Source of the DNA: Sclerodactyla briareus
Taxonomy: Eukaryota; Echinodermata; Holothuroidea; Dendrochirotida; Sclerodactylidae
DNA length: 64,000 nt
Assembly (NCBI GenBank): GCA_026419785.1
Contig: JAODTK010000777.1
Coordinates: 1 to 64,000 of the forward strand
Reading direction: 5' to 3'
Below, one piece after another: positions 1-13,730 of the stretch. Positions within the stretch are counted from its first letter, which is position 1. The number at the start of each line of letters is the position of its first letter. Position numbers and translations under genes: made by a program. The notes below the pieces were generated by a model. The model made no database searches. It was not told the origin of the DNA and was given only the letters and a program-made list of their open reading frames with translations.

Positions 1-987
1 ACGTGGACAGCAACTCTGTGCGGCGATTGATTTTAGCGACCGCCAGAAGGATCTTGATATATCGTACAGGCACAGGGTACAAATGGCACGATGACGCCTA
101 TATTGTTTTGAGTGCCTTGCTACCTCCAGTGGATTGAGTATGCTATACCGTTGTCTTCAAGGCGCAGACATTATTTGGAAAGCTCAGTGTCATTGGCGTA
201 GCGCCGTGCTGATGACGATCGCCATGTAGTTAACACGTGCGTGAAACACAGTTTGTAGCAGCGATCATGTGAATTCGTGTATAATCTTTATGTGTAGTAT
301 TATCTCCGTTGTCTCCAGCGTTGAGCACAGTACTGCAGCTAGTGATCAACTATTTTGTATATATATATATATATTATTATATATCTCTATCTATCTAATT
401 ATTATTATAATATATATATATCTAATATATTTACACACAGATAGCTGGGGTTCGCCGGTGCGGACCGTCTCTCCATTTTCTATGTGAGTGTGTCACCGTC
501 CTCCAGGTTCCGTGGCCTTCATTGCATAATTTCTAACAATCATGTACGGCTCCTGGGTCTAATATTATAATATATATAAATGTTAACATAGTTGTACGGG
601 ATGAAATACCTTCAAGGGCTCGGTGGAGCCCTACGCTTCATAACCATCCTCAGTGACGAATTCATAATTTCATATGGTTTCGTACGGATAATTTCAAGAA
701 ATGAGTGATAGCAATAGTAACAAATCGGCCCTTGTCAAAATTCCCCATCATGTGGTAGTGATATACCCGCTAGGTGTTAGAAACATACGTCGTTTTCTAT
801 CCAGCACAATGAAGTATCTGAACGAGATCATATACGAAGCATTGATCAACTCGATGATAGTTTCAATCCTAAATTTACCATTTCGATACATACGAACAAG
901 GTGATGGAAGCAGTAGGGTCGAAGGGACAAGTAAATAAGTAATGTTTTTTGTTTTTTAAATAAGGCTGACTGTAATAACACATATCC
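1..987. other. AT-rich spacer with AT/ATT microsatellite
   Basis: No gene or recognisable element is visible. Positions 358-430 form an impure TA/ATT/CTAT microsatellite. Short open frames here lack any family signature and are probably chance. Confidence 0.6.
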
Positions 988-1418
988 GGCATAAGAATGG
1001 CAGAGTGGTAACAACAACGCTTTGTCGCCAGCAAACATTCGGGTTCGAATCCAGCAGTCACAATACATTTCCTTTAGGCTGGATGTACTTTTCCCTTTTG
1101 CGAAGAGAGAAGTCTTGGTCATCATTTCATAGTTCCGCTGTAAGGCATTGGACCTCTGGGGTTACCGGGTTTGGTACGGCTATTTCCTCTGTCTCGTCCC
1201 ATCGGTCGTTCGTGAACAGTCACGTTGAACTTGAATCTTCCGCTCTTCCAGGTTCCCAGGAAGTAGTCGGAGCCTGGATTTAATTGATCGTCCATTCGAA
1301 GGGGACGCAAAATGGCGGTTCCGTGAGCAGGTTGAGATTTGATACACCACGGCCTTGAGTACTCGTCGAGCTCTCCCTCGGCCAGTGTCGCGTTGATGAG
1401 CCTTACTTGACTTCCTAA
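988..1418 (+). mobile_element. tRNA-derived SINE, copy 1 (about 430 bp)
   Basis: The head resembles a tRNA gene with an internal RNA polymerase III promoter. TGGCAGAGTGGT at 998-1009 matches the A-box pattern, and GGTTCGAATCC at 1042-1052 is a perfect B-box. The body shares ordered blocks with two other loci in the window (45.70-46.13 kb; 54.14-54.25 plus 56.67-56.96 kb): GTTCCGCTGTAA, GAGCAGG or AGCAGTCAC, TCGAAGGGNACG, ACTNGTCGAG and a terminal GATGAGCCTTACTT. A tRNA-like head followed by a shared unrelated body is the standard SINE layout. Its mobility would depend on a partner LINE. The family name is not known to me. A short degenerate 3' tail suggests an old insertion. Confidence 0.8.
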
Positions 1419-2550
1419 TTGTTCATCTCATGGAACAGGCTATAAATGATTGTAACTGGACGAAAAAAAACACAACTAGCTCACGCAACCCCTTTTCCAT
1501 CCCCATCCTAAGCAGTGCGTAGTATTACTACGCACACATAATAACTGATATATTATTCCTGGAATGGTCTAGGTTCTTATCGAGAAGGAGAGTGATCGGA
1601 GAGTCTCGTCGCGCATCCGGCTTGTTCGTCCCGGTACTTACGGATCAATTCCTAGCGAAATCGAAATAAATAAACCTTGGCATGAATGCGGCTAACTGAA
1701 ATCCCGATGGTGAATTAGTATTGGAAAAATCAATCCCACGCGAGCCCATCGAAACCATTGCAAAATAATTGTCTCAGTTCCTGCTACAAGACGTACTTTG
1801 ACCTTAATTAGGCAGCCAAGTTAGGAAAAATCACGAATACGATAACATTCACTTTTTGACATAACATGTGATAGCTAGAGTCACGCCTACATAGCAATTG
1901 GAAATGAGTCTAGAGAATTACACCTGGTATCGCACAGAAGAGTTGAGCAAAATCTTTGTTTTCAACTGATGACTGCTTTAAATTAGAAGGGTCAATAGGA
2001 CCGATACTATTTTACTTTCACGGTGTGAATCAAATATGTTAAAGCGCTATCAACCAATATAAATATGTTGATTCATGCGGTGCATTCCCAACATGATCAC
2101 ATTAGAATGATATCCTATCTTCCAGACAAATTCCCTAGTACCCTCTTTGCAAACGCATTAAATATAAATATGAATGTAGAAATATGCTCGCGGAAGGCGA
2201 AGGCATTATTTACTCAGCAAATACAGGTTTCCCCTTCTATATTCACCGGCGAATCAGGTTCTTTACCGCCAGCAAAAACATAAATATTGAACACACTCCC
2301 AAGCGTTTACCTATTTCTATCAATTTCTGGGCGGATGGTTTGGGCAAACAACGCCTATTTGGAGGATGCAAACATTCTAACTGGTTCGGTTCGTCGTACT
2401 TAGGGTTTCAGCGATTAGAAGAAGGAACGATTACCATCCGTTGCTCAAGTAAACCAAGGGTTTCCCATAGTTGAGGCTTACGATGGAAATGGTCGAAAGC
2501 CTCGAGAACTCCACTAATGACAGTACGACGATCGGGTTTTCCTTTGGATA
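1419..2550. other. Spacer, nothing recognised
   Basis: AT-rich sequence. I see no repeat structure, RNA gene or protein family signature on either strand. Confidence 0.5.
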
Positions 2551-2634
2551 CGTGTGTGAGTGTGTTATTTGTGTTTATTTGAATGTGTGTGTTGTGTTGG
2601 CGTGTATGCGTGTGTGTGTATGTGTGTGTGTGCG
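2551..2634. repeat. Impure GT microsatellite
   Basis: The stretch is dominated by GTGTGT runs interrupted by TT, AT and CG steps. It is an ordinary dinucleotide repeat and marks no gene. Confidence 0.85.
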
Positions 2635-2671
2635 ACGCTTCTTGTGACTCATGCATCAATTAGGTTTATAT

Positions 2672-2860
2672 CAGGCACGTAGGTTACATATTTATAGTGA
2701 AAGAACCCCATCATTTGAGGTACCGTTTCAAGGGTCGTTCAAGGTCAGAAGAGGACAATCACGAGAACACTTGCGAGCACAATAATAGGCACGTAGGTTG
2801 AACTTATGTAGAGGAAGAACCCCATTGTTTTGAGGTCAGTTGAAGGTCATTCCAGAAGAA
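2672..2860 (+). repeat. 114-bp tandem repeat with AGGTCA direct repeats
   Basis: The block AGGCACGTAGGTT starts at 2673 and recurs at 2787. Each is followed by a GAAGAACCCCAT block and a GAGGT...AAGGTCA block, giving a period of 114 bp over roughly 1.6 diverged units. In the second unit, AGGTCA at 2833-2838 and AGGTCA at 2844-2849 lie 5 bp apart in the same direction. This equals the DR5 pattern bound by RXR/RAR-type nuclear receptors in animals. The first unit has a decayed version ending in AGGTCA at 2742-2747. The tandem repeat is directly visible; regulatory function is only a possibility. Confidence 0.7.
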
Positions 2861-3505
2861 AGTTAAAAAAAATGAGCCGTGAGCATGATATGACAATTGG
2901 TACGATAAAGTTGCTGTCCCTCAGAATTCACCAGCTAGCCTCATGGTCGGGTGTTACTGTATATTCAAGATCATGTAGTTGATTAGTGATCACATCTACG
3001 AAGCAATGAACTGAGTCCCTATTGATACAATTTTCCGCATCTTGCAGTTTGCATATCGGCGTACGTTCTACTGTGTCAAAGCATACAATGGAATATTTTA
3101 TGTGTAAGTGGGAGGATCTCGAAATTATTATGATCTTTTTGGCAGGCATGTTCCGTGCGTCTGGATCTAGTTACACGCTTGGCAGTCGAGGTTCTGGACA
3201 CGGCTGACGGATTCAGTGTGGAGGGTGGTTATTTGTAGAAGAGAGAGAATTATAGACGGGGAATGGACAGAAGCTGGACAAGACGATCGGAGGACGGTTG
3301 GTCAGGATACAGTAGGTCATATGCGATGTGCTTGCATTGTGAATTCTGAATCAATCATCGTTCGATAACTCTCGCTAATTGGCCATCTCTGAATTTTCAT
3401 AACTATCCAATATCCATTGTTTGTCAATGGAATACTTATTTGTTGTGGTAAAGGATTTGTAGCGGCTGTTCACCCCATTATAAGCAAGAAACTTTTGTTG
3501 TCCTG

Positions 3506-3620
3506 TAGTCTGCCCTACCTTTTACGCTGTCACGTTGCTAATTTTGCGTTGCCATCATCTCTTCACTATCACACAATGCATTACATTACTACTGACATCT
3601 CCAACCATAACGTTCCTAAT
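3506..3620 (+). repeat. 115-bp direct repeat, left copy
   Basis: This block is almost identical to 4109-4224. By eye there is one substitution and one inserted base over about 115 bp. The two copies are separated by about 490 bp of unrelated sequence. High identity in otherwise diverged DNA implies a recent duplication. The block does not begin TG or end CA, and no primer-binding site follows it, so an LTR pair is not supported. Confidence 0.85.
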
Positions 3621-4108
3621 CAGTGAACTAAATGACACATGCACCATAGTTGCACAGCAGCTGTGATTTTCTACAAATTTGTTTTTAAAATTCCGAACAA
3701 AAGTTGATTCTGTGCAATTGAACGAGAATCTGTAATAACTGTTATGCCTTGTAGATCGATCGGATGTATTCGTCATTTTCACCAGCTATGGAACTAGGCT
3801 AAGAAGGGCGGGTGTTAATATCCTAGCACACGGGAGTGGGTCATGTACGAAGATAAAACTTTATCAATCCCAAAAATTGACAATGGTCAATGTATATGGG
3901 GCTCAATTTAAATTTTGATTTCTGACAATATGGGAGCCGAACTCCAGATTGCATTTCATCCCACCCGAGGGTCGCAATCGGCTATTGCAAAAATCCCGCG
4001 CCACAGGGGAGGGACGGGAACACTTGTAAAACATTCAATCTAAAACTGTACGTCTGGTAACTCCTGTAACAAAAGGAAAAAAAACCAAAAGATTGGCCTA
4101 GTCTGCCC

Positions 4109-4224
4109 TAGTCTGCCCTACCTTTTACGCTGTCACGTTGCTAATTTTGCGTTGCCATCATCCTCTTCACTATCACACAATGCATTACATTACTACTGAC
4201 ATCTCCAACCATAACCTTCCTAAT
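4109..4224 (+). repeat. 115-bp direct repeat, right copy
   Basis: This is the partner of 3506-3620. It is preceded by a short extra duplication of TAGTCTGCCC at about 4099-4118, which could be a junction scar of the duplicating event. The repeat contains a chance open frame shared by both copies, without protein-family signature. Confidence 0.85.
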
Positions 4225-6003
4225 GTGACTCAGTATGCTAGTGACAACCTGCAGCTGGTGACTTCAGACCGCAAGGCTTCGCAGTTCTCGCAAGCGTCAA
4301 TAAACTCAACCTCGTCACCTTGTCACGGCTCTTGGACCTATCGTTTACACTATTTCGTTCTGATTGGGAGTGAATTTGGAAGTCATCTACAATGGTCATA
4401 GCTAGACATCAGTTCCTATCGTGAAGCGGTTTTTTTTTTTCTTTTTTTTTTCGGTATACTTGCCGAGTCAGAGGAGCGATCCTATTCAAGGCCCAGCAAG
4501 GGTGCAGCCCTGGATTACTGCACCAAATTGTCACTGCGAATCCTTCACCAGGTACACGGAATAAGGCAATGCCTCGTTGGCATACCTTTACTGTGTTGGT
4601 GGGGGAATCACAATACTCAGAACGGCAACTTGCAACTTGGCTACCCCTCGTTTGTCCCTGCTCCAAATTCGTGTGCTGAGCGCCCCGCGAGAAGGCACAC
4701 CGGCAGACAGCCATCAGCGACTCAGATACACTAATCACTATATTAAAATCATAAGGTACTTGTGATAGGAGAAACCTGAGGTCATGTAGCAAAGTTATCC
4801 TATAACCCATGTTTGTTGGTATTCCAAAAAAGAATACTCTGCTCTCTGTTGCTGTGATTTGTAAATTGGTTTACTAAGAGTACGGGATAAATACTCGAGA
4901 AAAGAATTACTCTTCATATTCAACGTCATATTGACATTCCTATATTCGTTGTTCGAGTGAATAGCCTTCTAACCGCCATTCGGATCTCGTCAAATTTGTG
5001 AGTTTGTTGCTTAGTACAAATCATTCTGGTAGTAGCCAATAATCGTTTTTGCTGTTAACGTGTTATATGATAATTAATGTAATCACATTGAGGATCCAAT
5101 TAAGCGTCAGCCAGTTAACATCTACAATTTTCCTATCAGACGGATCAGACGATGCCGTGGGAGAGGCTCTATTGTGATGACCCACATAGTATTTCAATTT
5201 CATCTTAGAGGTCGAAGCGTACAGGAAGTACGTATGACTGGTCATTAGTACGTTAGCGTTACGATTTCTCAATACAGGCAGGTGTTTTAGCGCCTGCGTT
5301 GTTCGATAAATAATGCAACCAATGTGGTTCCTAATCTCTGCCGCAAATAGTTTATAACTAGTACGTTGTTGTAGCTGTAACTTTGAGTGTCAGGGTTTTC
5401 AAATGATCATTGCAATGACATGCAGACATAACACCTAGCTACTGTGCACTAGCGTTCTTTAAGAAGTGAATCAATAGCTTATCGCGTGTACGTTATACTT
5501 CACTGAGTGTTAGTTTTCATCAGCTGCATTCCACAGAACCCCCCAATGGAGATGTGTGTGATCAGCAGCGATATTGAAAAAGCAACCCTATGTATAGATA
5601 TTTTTACGAAATCATTGTATGCAACGTTGAAGTGTGCTTGTGGAATACGAATGGGAAGTTTCAATGAGGCAACACAATGACGCGACATGGATGACAGCCA
5701 AGGCCTTATCATGTGATCTTATTCGAGCCCCTTCTAACGTGCCTTCTATCAGAATGCAATGAATATAATGTTTCACAAACAGATACAAGTAGCACATTAT
5801 GCTAATTCTTACACACGTACCCGAATGATTGCAAATCAACTATTCAACGTTTTTTTAACTTTCAAGATATGAGACGAATTGTCTGATTCGAGGCGGAATG
5901 ATGATTCAAAGTGGAGGTAGTAACGGCAAGGAAGATAGTTTGCGTTAGTGGGTTCATCTTCGTTTGAACTCAAATGATCGATCAATCTTCATAGTCTCAT
6001 TCT
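4225..6003. other. Spacer with one mixed poly-T tract
   Basis: Positions 4430-4451 are a poly-T run with one interrupting C, which would be a poly-A tail if read on the minus strand. The 4452-4735 stretch has somewhat higher GC and a 133-codon minus-strand open frame, but no motif I recognise. I found no flanking target-site duplication, so I do not call a retroposon. The rest shows nothing. Confidence 0.4.
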
Positions 6004-7117
<1,114 letters not shown>

Positions 7118-10100
7118 AGGGAAGCTGACGCCTAAGCCAGTACATTACCCGAAGACCACCAAGGTGAGCTAATCGCCTATTCCACTCTGAACACAATACT
7201 ATCTGAAGGGAATTCCCGTGTTCCTCTGTCTGTTACACTGGGCGGACGGAACGTTGCTCAGCTCGCCCAGCCCCTGATATAAACTCAGACTCAGTGATTT
7301 ACAATAATACTGATGTATATGATGTGGATGTCGGTTGTGATTCAAATGCGCATGCAAGCACTGCAAAAAATAAACTACAATCAGAGTAACACAACAATAG
7401 TGCACATTGCGAGGATAATACTCATAGGTAGTCTAAAGAATGGATTTCAGCATCGCCTTGTTCATATTAAGCTGATGAAATTTCATCTTCGTCTCTGTTA
7501 TATCAATGGTAAACGTTCATATTTGTATAAAGAAAAATCCACGGTTTTAATAAGTGAAATCATGATATCAGTCCATGGGTTGAATCGAAACATTTGAATT
7601 GCACACTGAATATATTCTTAATTATTTTGTTTTTGTGTGTGTCTATATGAGCGCCGCAATATCCTATGGAGCGTGATGGTCATGTTGAAATAAGGGGGGA
7701 AGGGGAGTTCATAGTCAAGTGCTTTCGCTGCGGGTAGTATTGGGGGTTGGGATAAACCAATGCTTCATCGGGGGAGAATTGCGTGTTTTTTTAATTTCAT
7801 CATTTTAAAATACGTCATGGTGGAAGTTGACCACAAAACTTGAGGGTTATAATATCACGCTGTATGAGGATGAGCGTGGAGTGATTTATCTAATCTAGTA
7901 TCCGAGAACTGGCAGTCTTCAGGGACTCGGGCCTTACTTTAAAGAAAGGCCGATACGCATCGCAACAAACAGACCAAATCCCCTCTTGGCTTTTTGTTTG
8001 TTTGTTTTTAAGAGATCAAAATGTAACGCCCATATTTTCCTCGAATAAAGAAAGTAAGCCAAATACTTCCCAGTTGGTAGAATGGTCAGTCTTCGTATCG
8101 ACAACGTATATGAATGCCAATTGGAAGTTTGACATTAATATATTAGGGCAAATATCAGTATTAAGTGTATGAATCGTCAAAAGTTCCCGGAATGGCTATG
8201 CAAAAAGTCGTGAATAAAACCATCTTAGATTATAAACTAGGTAGGAATGGTTCTGCTGATAGAAAGGTTCAATAGCTTCACGAAACCCTGCCTGCAAATA
8301 TCCAGACGAATGTGGCTGGAATATTCCACCTCCAAGCGAAAGGGAATATATTTCACATTCCATCCATTTCCATTATACCATAATGATAGAAACTCTATTA
8401 CCAGCCGCATAAACCAGCGGAAAAGCCTGGAAAACCCTTTTATTAATGTACTGTTTCAATTAGTATATTGATCGATTGCCATTATATGTCAAGGAAGCAT
8501 TTCGCGCCATTTGTCAAGCAATTTTCGACGTGACATCACTCATACGATTTCCCTTTGAAAGAAGATGGATTGCAATGTAGTATTATGAGGTATAACATCA
8601 CACATATTATCAAAACTTCTCGTGGCACACACTGTCTTTAACTTATAGGTGTAAAAACAAATCGTCAGCGGCCACAGAGACTGACAGCGTTTTACTATTT
8701 TGAGTCACTGTATCACGCTAAATAACATGTGATTGGGAGGCCCTCAACGCATTAGTCATCAGCGTATTCCACTTTATTAGTCGATCAATCAATTAGTCGC
8801 AAGACCTACTCTGTCTCGATAAACTGACGCTCCACTCTTATAACTACAAAGTATGAGCTATGCACATCCAATCAGGAACCAGTCAGACACCGGAAACTAT
8901 GAAAGTAATGTATATTGGCATCCCGTGACAATTGCTCCATTACTGATTGAAATTTAGGGTGAAGGTTATCCCATTGAAACATACCTATGTTTAGCTCCAC
9001 GAATGAAAGCTGACATTTGCCCGTACCCATTTTGGAATTTGTAAAAATACATCCAATGCGAGTATATGCTCATGGAAGGTGAGAGGAAATTTGCTTAACA
9101 AATATAATCGACTCCTATGTACATTCACGGTTATGGATTCACTCTTTAATTCCATTGACGCGAAATACACACTAGAGTTACTTATTACCGTTTACTTGGG
9201 CCGAACAATTTCCTGGCGGGGAGGTTGGCCAAATAACGGTAATGTGAAGCTTGAAGTCATAAAACAGAAAACACTATTGACCCCTTCGGCATTCGACTCA
9301 TTATCTGTCCGTAAGGCAGCTATTGTGAGGCGGAATTGATTTAGAATGTTATACCCACACAAAGGAAGATGGCAAGTATGTATTTATTCAACCGCTGTAT
9401 TAGCTGGCTAGGCTTGAATGTCTCTCGGTGATATCTGGGAGCGGCTGTTAAATAAGCCATGGGGGGACCCTTTTTTTCATGGAATATTATGCAACTGAGG
9501 AATACATGCCCATAGCAATCAATTGAACTGTTGTGTTGTGTTGAGCTGAAAAAGTATCAATAGCAGCAACCCTGCCTTCGTTAATTAGACATTGATTGAA
9601 GTATTGATCAGTTCGATTGTCTTGGTTATTGCACCCCGCGTATACTAGTGATATCTGAGTGGTCGTTAACTTCTTCGTCACCCATTAATTTGTCCAACTC
9701 ATACCAGTAAAGCAACTGCTGTATGTTTATATAGTTATTACTGCCTTCTGGGTCACCTCAATAGCAATATTTACCTAATTATTTTCGAGGCTCCTTCACA
9801 TCACCTGTGTTTAAGGACAACGGTCACAGAATCCTTCACGCACCCCGAGAATCTCTGGAAGTGAGCAAACCGCAAGAGTTGGTTGTGTCCGAGGGTTTTT
9901 TTTTTCCTAAAAGGTAGTCAGTGGATGGGGAGAGAAATAGAGATGAAACCGTCTGCCCACCGCACGTCGAATGTGGCGATCAGACCATGCAAAATCAGAA
10001 CTCCATGCGGCGCGCTACAGCAATCACAGCAACTTCAATCTTGATAATAATTCCAGAAGACGTGTATAGAAGGAGGTTGGCCTAGCTATCACTTCCCATG

Positions 10101-10576
10101 GTTACGAATGCGAGAAAGGCTGTCGATCCTGCAGCTGGTAACTCAATGGAAATCGACCCTGTTACAGAAGAAATTCTCACCAAATTCTCAGATTGAGATA
10201 ATTTGTTCTTCGCGGTGAGGAAAAGTACGTAATGTAATACACTCAGAAGTAGACTACCATAATTGCACAAATCTGAATGTTTCCGAATACACAAAATGCT
10301 ATCTGTTAAACATCCAGATATTCCATATTGATTTGACTTGAGAGGTGTATAGCTTAGTTATCGAGAGAAAACATGAAGATAAGACGATAGATTAGAGTAT
10401 AATTATATCACTGTGGGTATTATTGTCGATGGACGCCGAAAACCGTGGGAATTAATGTATAAGTGTATAAGGCCAATGAACCTACCTAATGATCGACGCG
10501 GTTCCTGGGAGTGATACTGCCAACTAGGATATCATTAACTCAGACAAACAGAGGAGGTGGTCACCGTCATTCGGCT
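7118..10576. other. Spacer, nothing recognised
   Basis: AT-rich DNA with small open frames only. No repeats beyond short runs, no tRNA-like boxes and no retrotransposon motifs were seen. Confidence 0.5.
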
Positions 10577-10617
10577 AATAATAATGATAATAACATTAAT
10601 AATAATGATAATAATGT
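10577..10617. repeat. Short AAT/GATAAT microsatellite
   Basis: A mixed AATAATGATAAT repeat of about 40 bp. A chance open frame runs through it. Confidence 0.8.
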
Positions 10618-11464
10618 CCAGAGCTTTCCCAATGCTCGAAGCACTTCACAAATAGTAACTATTTCTCAGTTTGTAACTCTTTTAGTTTATCTTAGAATAT
10701 TAGGTAGTAGATAATGATAGTGTACGTGTCAGAAATCATTGGGGCGTTGGCGATGTGCTATCTTGTTGAATTCTCGAAACATGTCTAATATTTGGAGCAG
10801 TCGACAAATCATGTCATAGACACATTTTTAGGTGGGCTTAGACCACTTTCGGGAATGGGGGACTGTGAGGAACTTTTTCTAGATGATTATCTATATACGT
10901 CGGTTCAGAGTGGGTGGCAATTTCTGCTTTTTATCACATATTTGACTACCGCTTCGCCGAGGGCACAATTTCTACCAATCCGACAGGATCGACTCACGCT
11001 GTGGTAGAACGACAGTATATGTTTGGTGTTTGCCACCTAATACAGAAACAACTCTAGATTCCTGCCGTTGTACTCATTACACTTACCGACAAAGCCAACT
11101 CAGAATGTATTTGTCGGTTCTGAGAGTGCGTTACACCAATTTGCTCACCTGTTGGTTTCTCTCTAGGCGCGACCATTTCCTCGTTTCAGTTGCAAAGTAC
11201 GTACAACAAAAACTATCGGGCAATCAGTGTCGCTAGCTGACCCGGACGATTACAAATGTTACCACAAAAGCATAATCTATATACAAACACCTAGGAGCTT
11301 CTGTCTGTTTTAATATGGTTTCCTCATGACGTTGCAACAACAATGTCTTGTTTACATTTTTACTTGTTTAGACTTGCTCGTTTCATTGCAATATTTTGGG
11401 AATATGATTTCCAGTATGCATGTCTAATTTTGTGTCTCACCCCCGTATTCACTCACACAGGGAA

Positions 11465-11492
11465 TTATTATTATTAATTATTATTATTATTA

Positions 11493-11536
<44 letters not shown>

Positions 11537-11560
11537 ATTATTATATTATTATTATTATTC
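11465..11560. repeat. TTA microsatellite
   Basis: About 95 bp of ATT/TTA repeats with occasional single-base gaps (AATT, TATA), the complement of the AAT motif seen at 6.0 and 35.4 kb. Confidence 0.9.
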
Positions 11561-13730
11561 AACTACCGGTCCTACTCTGCTGTTTATGAAGGGAAATAAT
11601 AGCGGAGAGTGTACATTTTTTATTCTAGTCGCGTGTTAGAAGTAACGGTCACATGTAACAAAGACTATGTGTCCGGGTATTGTCTTTTCCTTAAATCGTG
11701 AGAGGCACTATCCACATGACGGACTTTACTTTATATTCCAATAAACAGGTTGAGCTTCCAGTGAATGGCAAAATACACAATCGATTCCACATATCAAGTT
11801 AATTGAAAAAAAAAATAATAATAATTGTAACTACAAATAAATTGGGAAAATGAGTCAAGTTGTTACTGTGTAAGTTACCCATTAATGCCAGTCCAATATT
11901 GATTAAATCCAACTATTTTTAAGTAGATTACATTTGCTCGTACATGCAACTAACTCATAACTCCTATGACCTGAAAGTCAAGTTACTCGGTTCATGTGTA
12001 TTTATCCTACAAGCAAGTAAATGCAATGATTTGCCTGAAATTTGAAATTGGCTCAGAGCTTCCTTATCCTATTTTGAGGAACAATTTGTGGCAGTGTAGG
12101 TATTTCGGCTTTTTTCGTATTCTTAGGTTATTGGGAAAAATCATAACGAATAGTATCCCTTTGTGGAAAACAGCATTATTTGAATACTCCCGAATTTTGG
12201 TAAATTTCTAGCAATTACTCAATAAAAAAAAAGGACAATGTCAGTGTTGTAATTACTGAATAACAAGACAGACGCTTAAAATGTGCCGAGTTATGTTTCT
12301 TCGCAACTGTATCGATTGTTCAACCGACTTCCTTCACGCCATTTCGAATTTGAACAATATCGCGTCAAAAAGACGCATTCCTGTGTGCTTCAAATAACTG
12401 GCTGCCCTGAAAATGCACAAACAATCTTCAGGGGGATTCCTCTTTTCTTCCGAGAAGCGGATTTCAGAATGGCGACTTCAAGTGCGCTTGCGATATACAA
12501 ATGAGAGGTTCTCAGAACCAACCCAACGCCGCGACAGGAAACAGTACCCACACGTTATTATAAGCCCCCTGTTGAAGTTCTCCATCCGAGCCTCCTAAAG
12601 GAAAGCGGATGGCGTATAGGATTTAGAAAGAACCAGCAGCATATTTTGCTGGCTTATACACGCACATCCTCTCAATGAATGAAGGAAGTCGATCAAATCG
12701 CTTTTAGTCTCGAAACTGAAGATGGGTTTCATGACTGCAGGTCCTTTAGGAAGCGAGATTTAGCAACCGAGAATGTTTTCATCCCCGGCACGATCCGTTC
12801 CAGGGGTACTAGGCAAATAAGATATTCTAAACTCATAGGCTCGCCACGGAAAGCACCAAGTAAACGAAAGAACACTAGCTGACAAAACCTTGGAAACGGC
12901 ACTGGACATAGTATAAGTGCTATGACTCCAACGCCCGTACTTATAGATACACCCACAACTCCGAGCCCCCACGAAGCTGTTCGCACACTTGAGCGCGGAA
13001 CTCTCTCCTTATAAGAGAAACACCTTAATGCCCGCGTTTAAGAAAGGGAGTCAGCAGTAGTCTATAAGGACGCTTCGTGCGATGCGGTATCCTTCATAAA
13101 GACGATATATTCAAGAATTACATTTAAGCGCAGGTCGCGAAGTTGTGTGGACCTACCCATTTCCGACACTCAACGTGGTTTCTACAAGATAGATAGTCTG
13201 ACTAGTTCGGCTCTCCTGCATCCTTTTCTTGCTATTCATACATCCAGCCATGCCCCGAGACAACCATGGAACTCACGGGTATGTAGCCACTGGAACGTTG
13301 AACGTCAGCTGATGGTTTCGGTGTTGGGAGGAGGTTTTCCTCCCTTATTTTTCGCTGCCATTCTGTACCTATAAGTTTTAATATGCGTTTCAGCCTATTC
13401 CGTGCGATTTGGGGCGTATCGTCATCGTGCTTATCTAAAAGATTATGAAGTTGGTATGTTGAGTTTGTAGTATCCCTTTTGTCTCTCCGAATGGTGAGAT
13501 GGTGCGTAGCAGTTTGTTTGTGCATTGCCAACGTCTAGAATATTCTCCTCAGCAGATACTGAGCCGAAACTGTTAGTCCTACACTCCGCATAGACCAATG
13601 CCGGGTTGGCTCCTTGAGGTTTTTTTTTCGAGGCTCCAGCAGTTCAGTCCTTGGTACGGCATCTCCATGTCAGCTGCGAACCCCCACCATGCACACGCAA
13701 CACGGCAATGCCTGTTTTGTCGGTACTCAT
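11561..13730. other. Spacer, nothing recognised
   Basis: AT-rich to about 12.2 kb, then somewhat richer in GC between 12.3 and 13.3 kb. Several 60-100-codon open frames occur on both strands in the GC-richer part, overlapping each other and lacking any family signature, which is what chance produces. Confidence 0.45.

Noticed and set aside
3506..4224. Miniature LTR retrotransposon (TRIM)
   Set aside because: The direct repeats do not start TG or end CA, and no primer-binding site or polypurine tract is visible next to them.
4409..4810. 133-codon minus-strand frame ahead of a poly-A-like tract, possible processed retrocopy
   Set aside because: No protein similarity recognised and no target-site duplication found around the tract.
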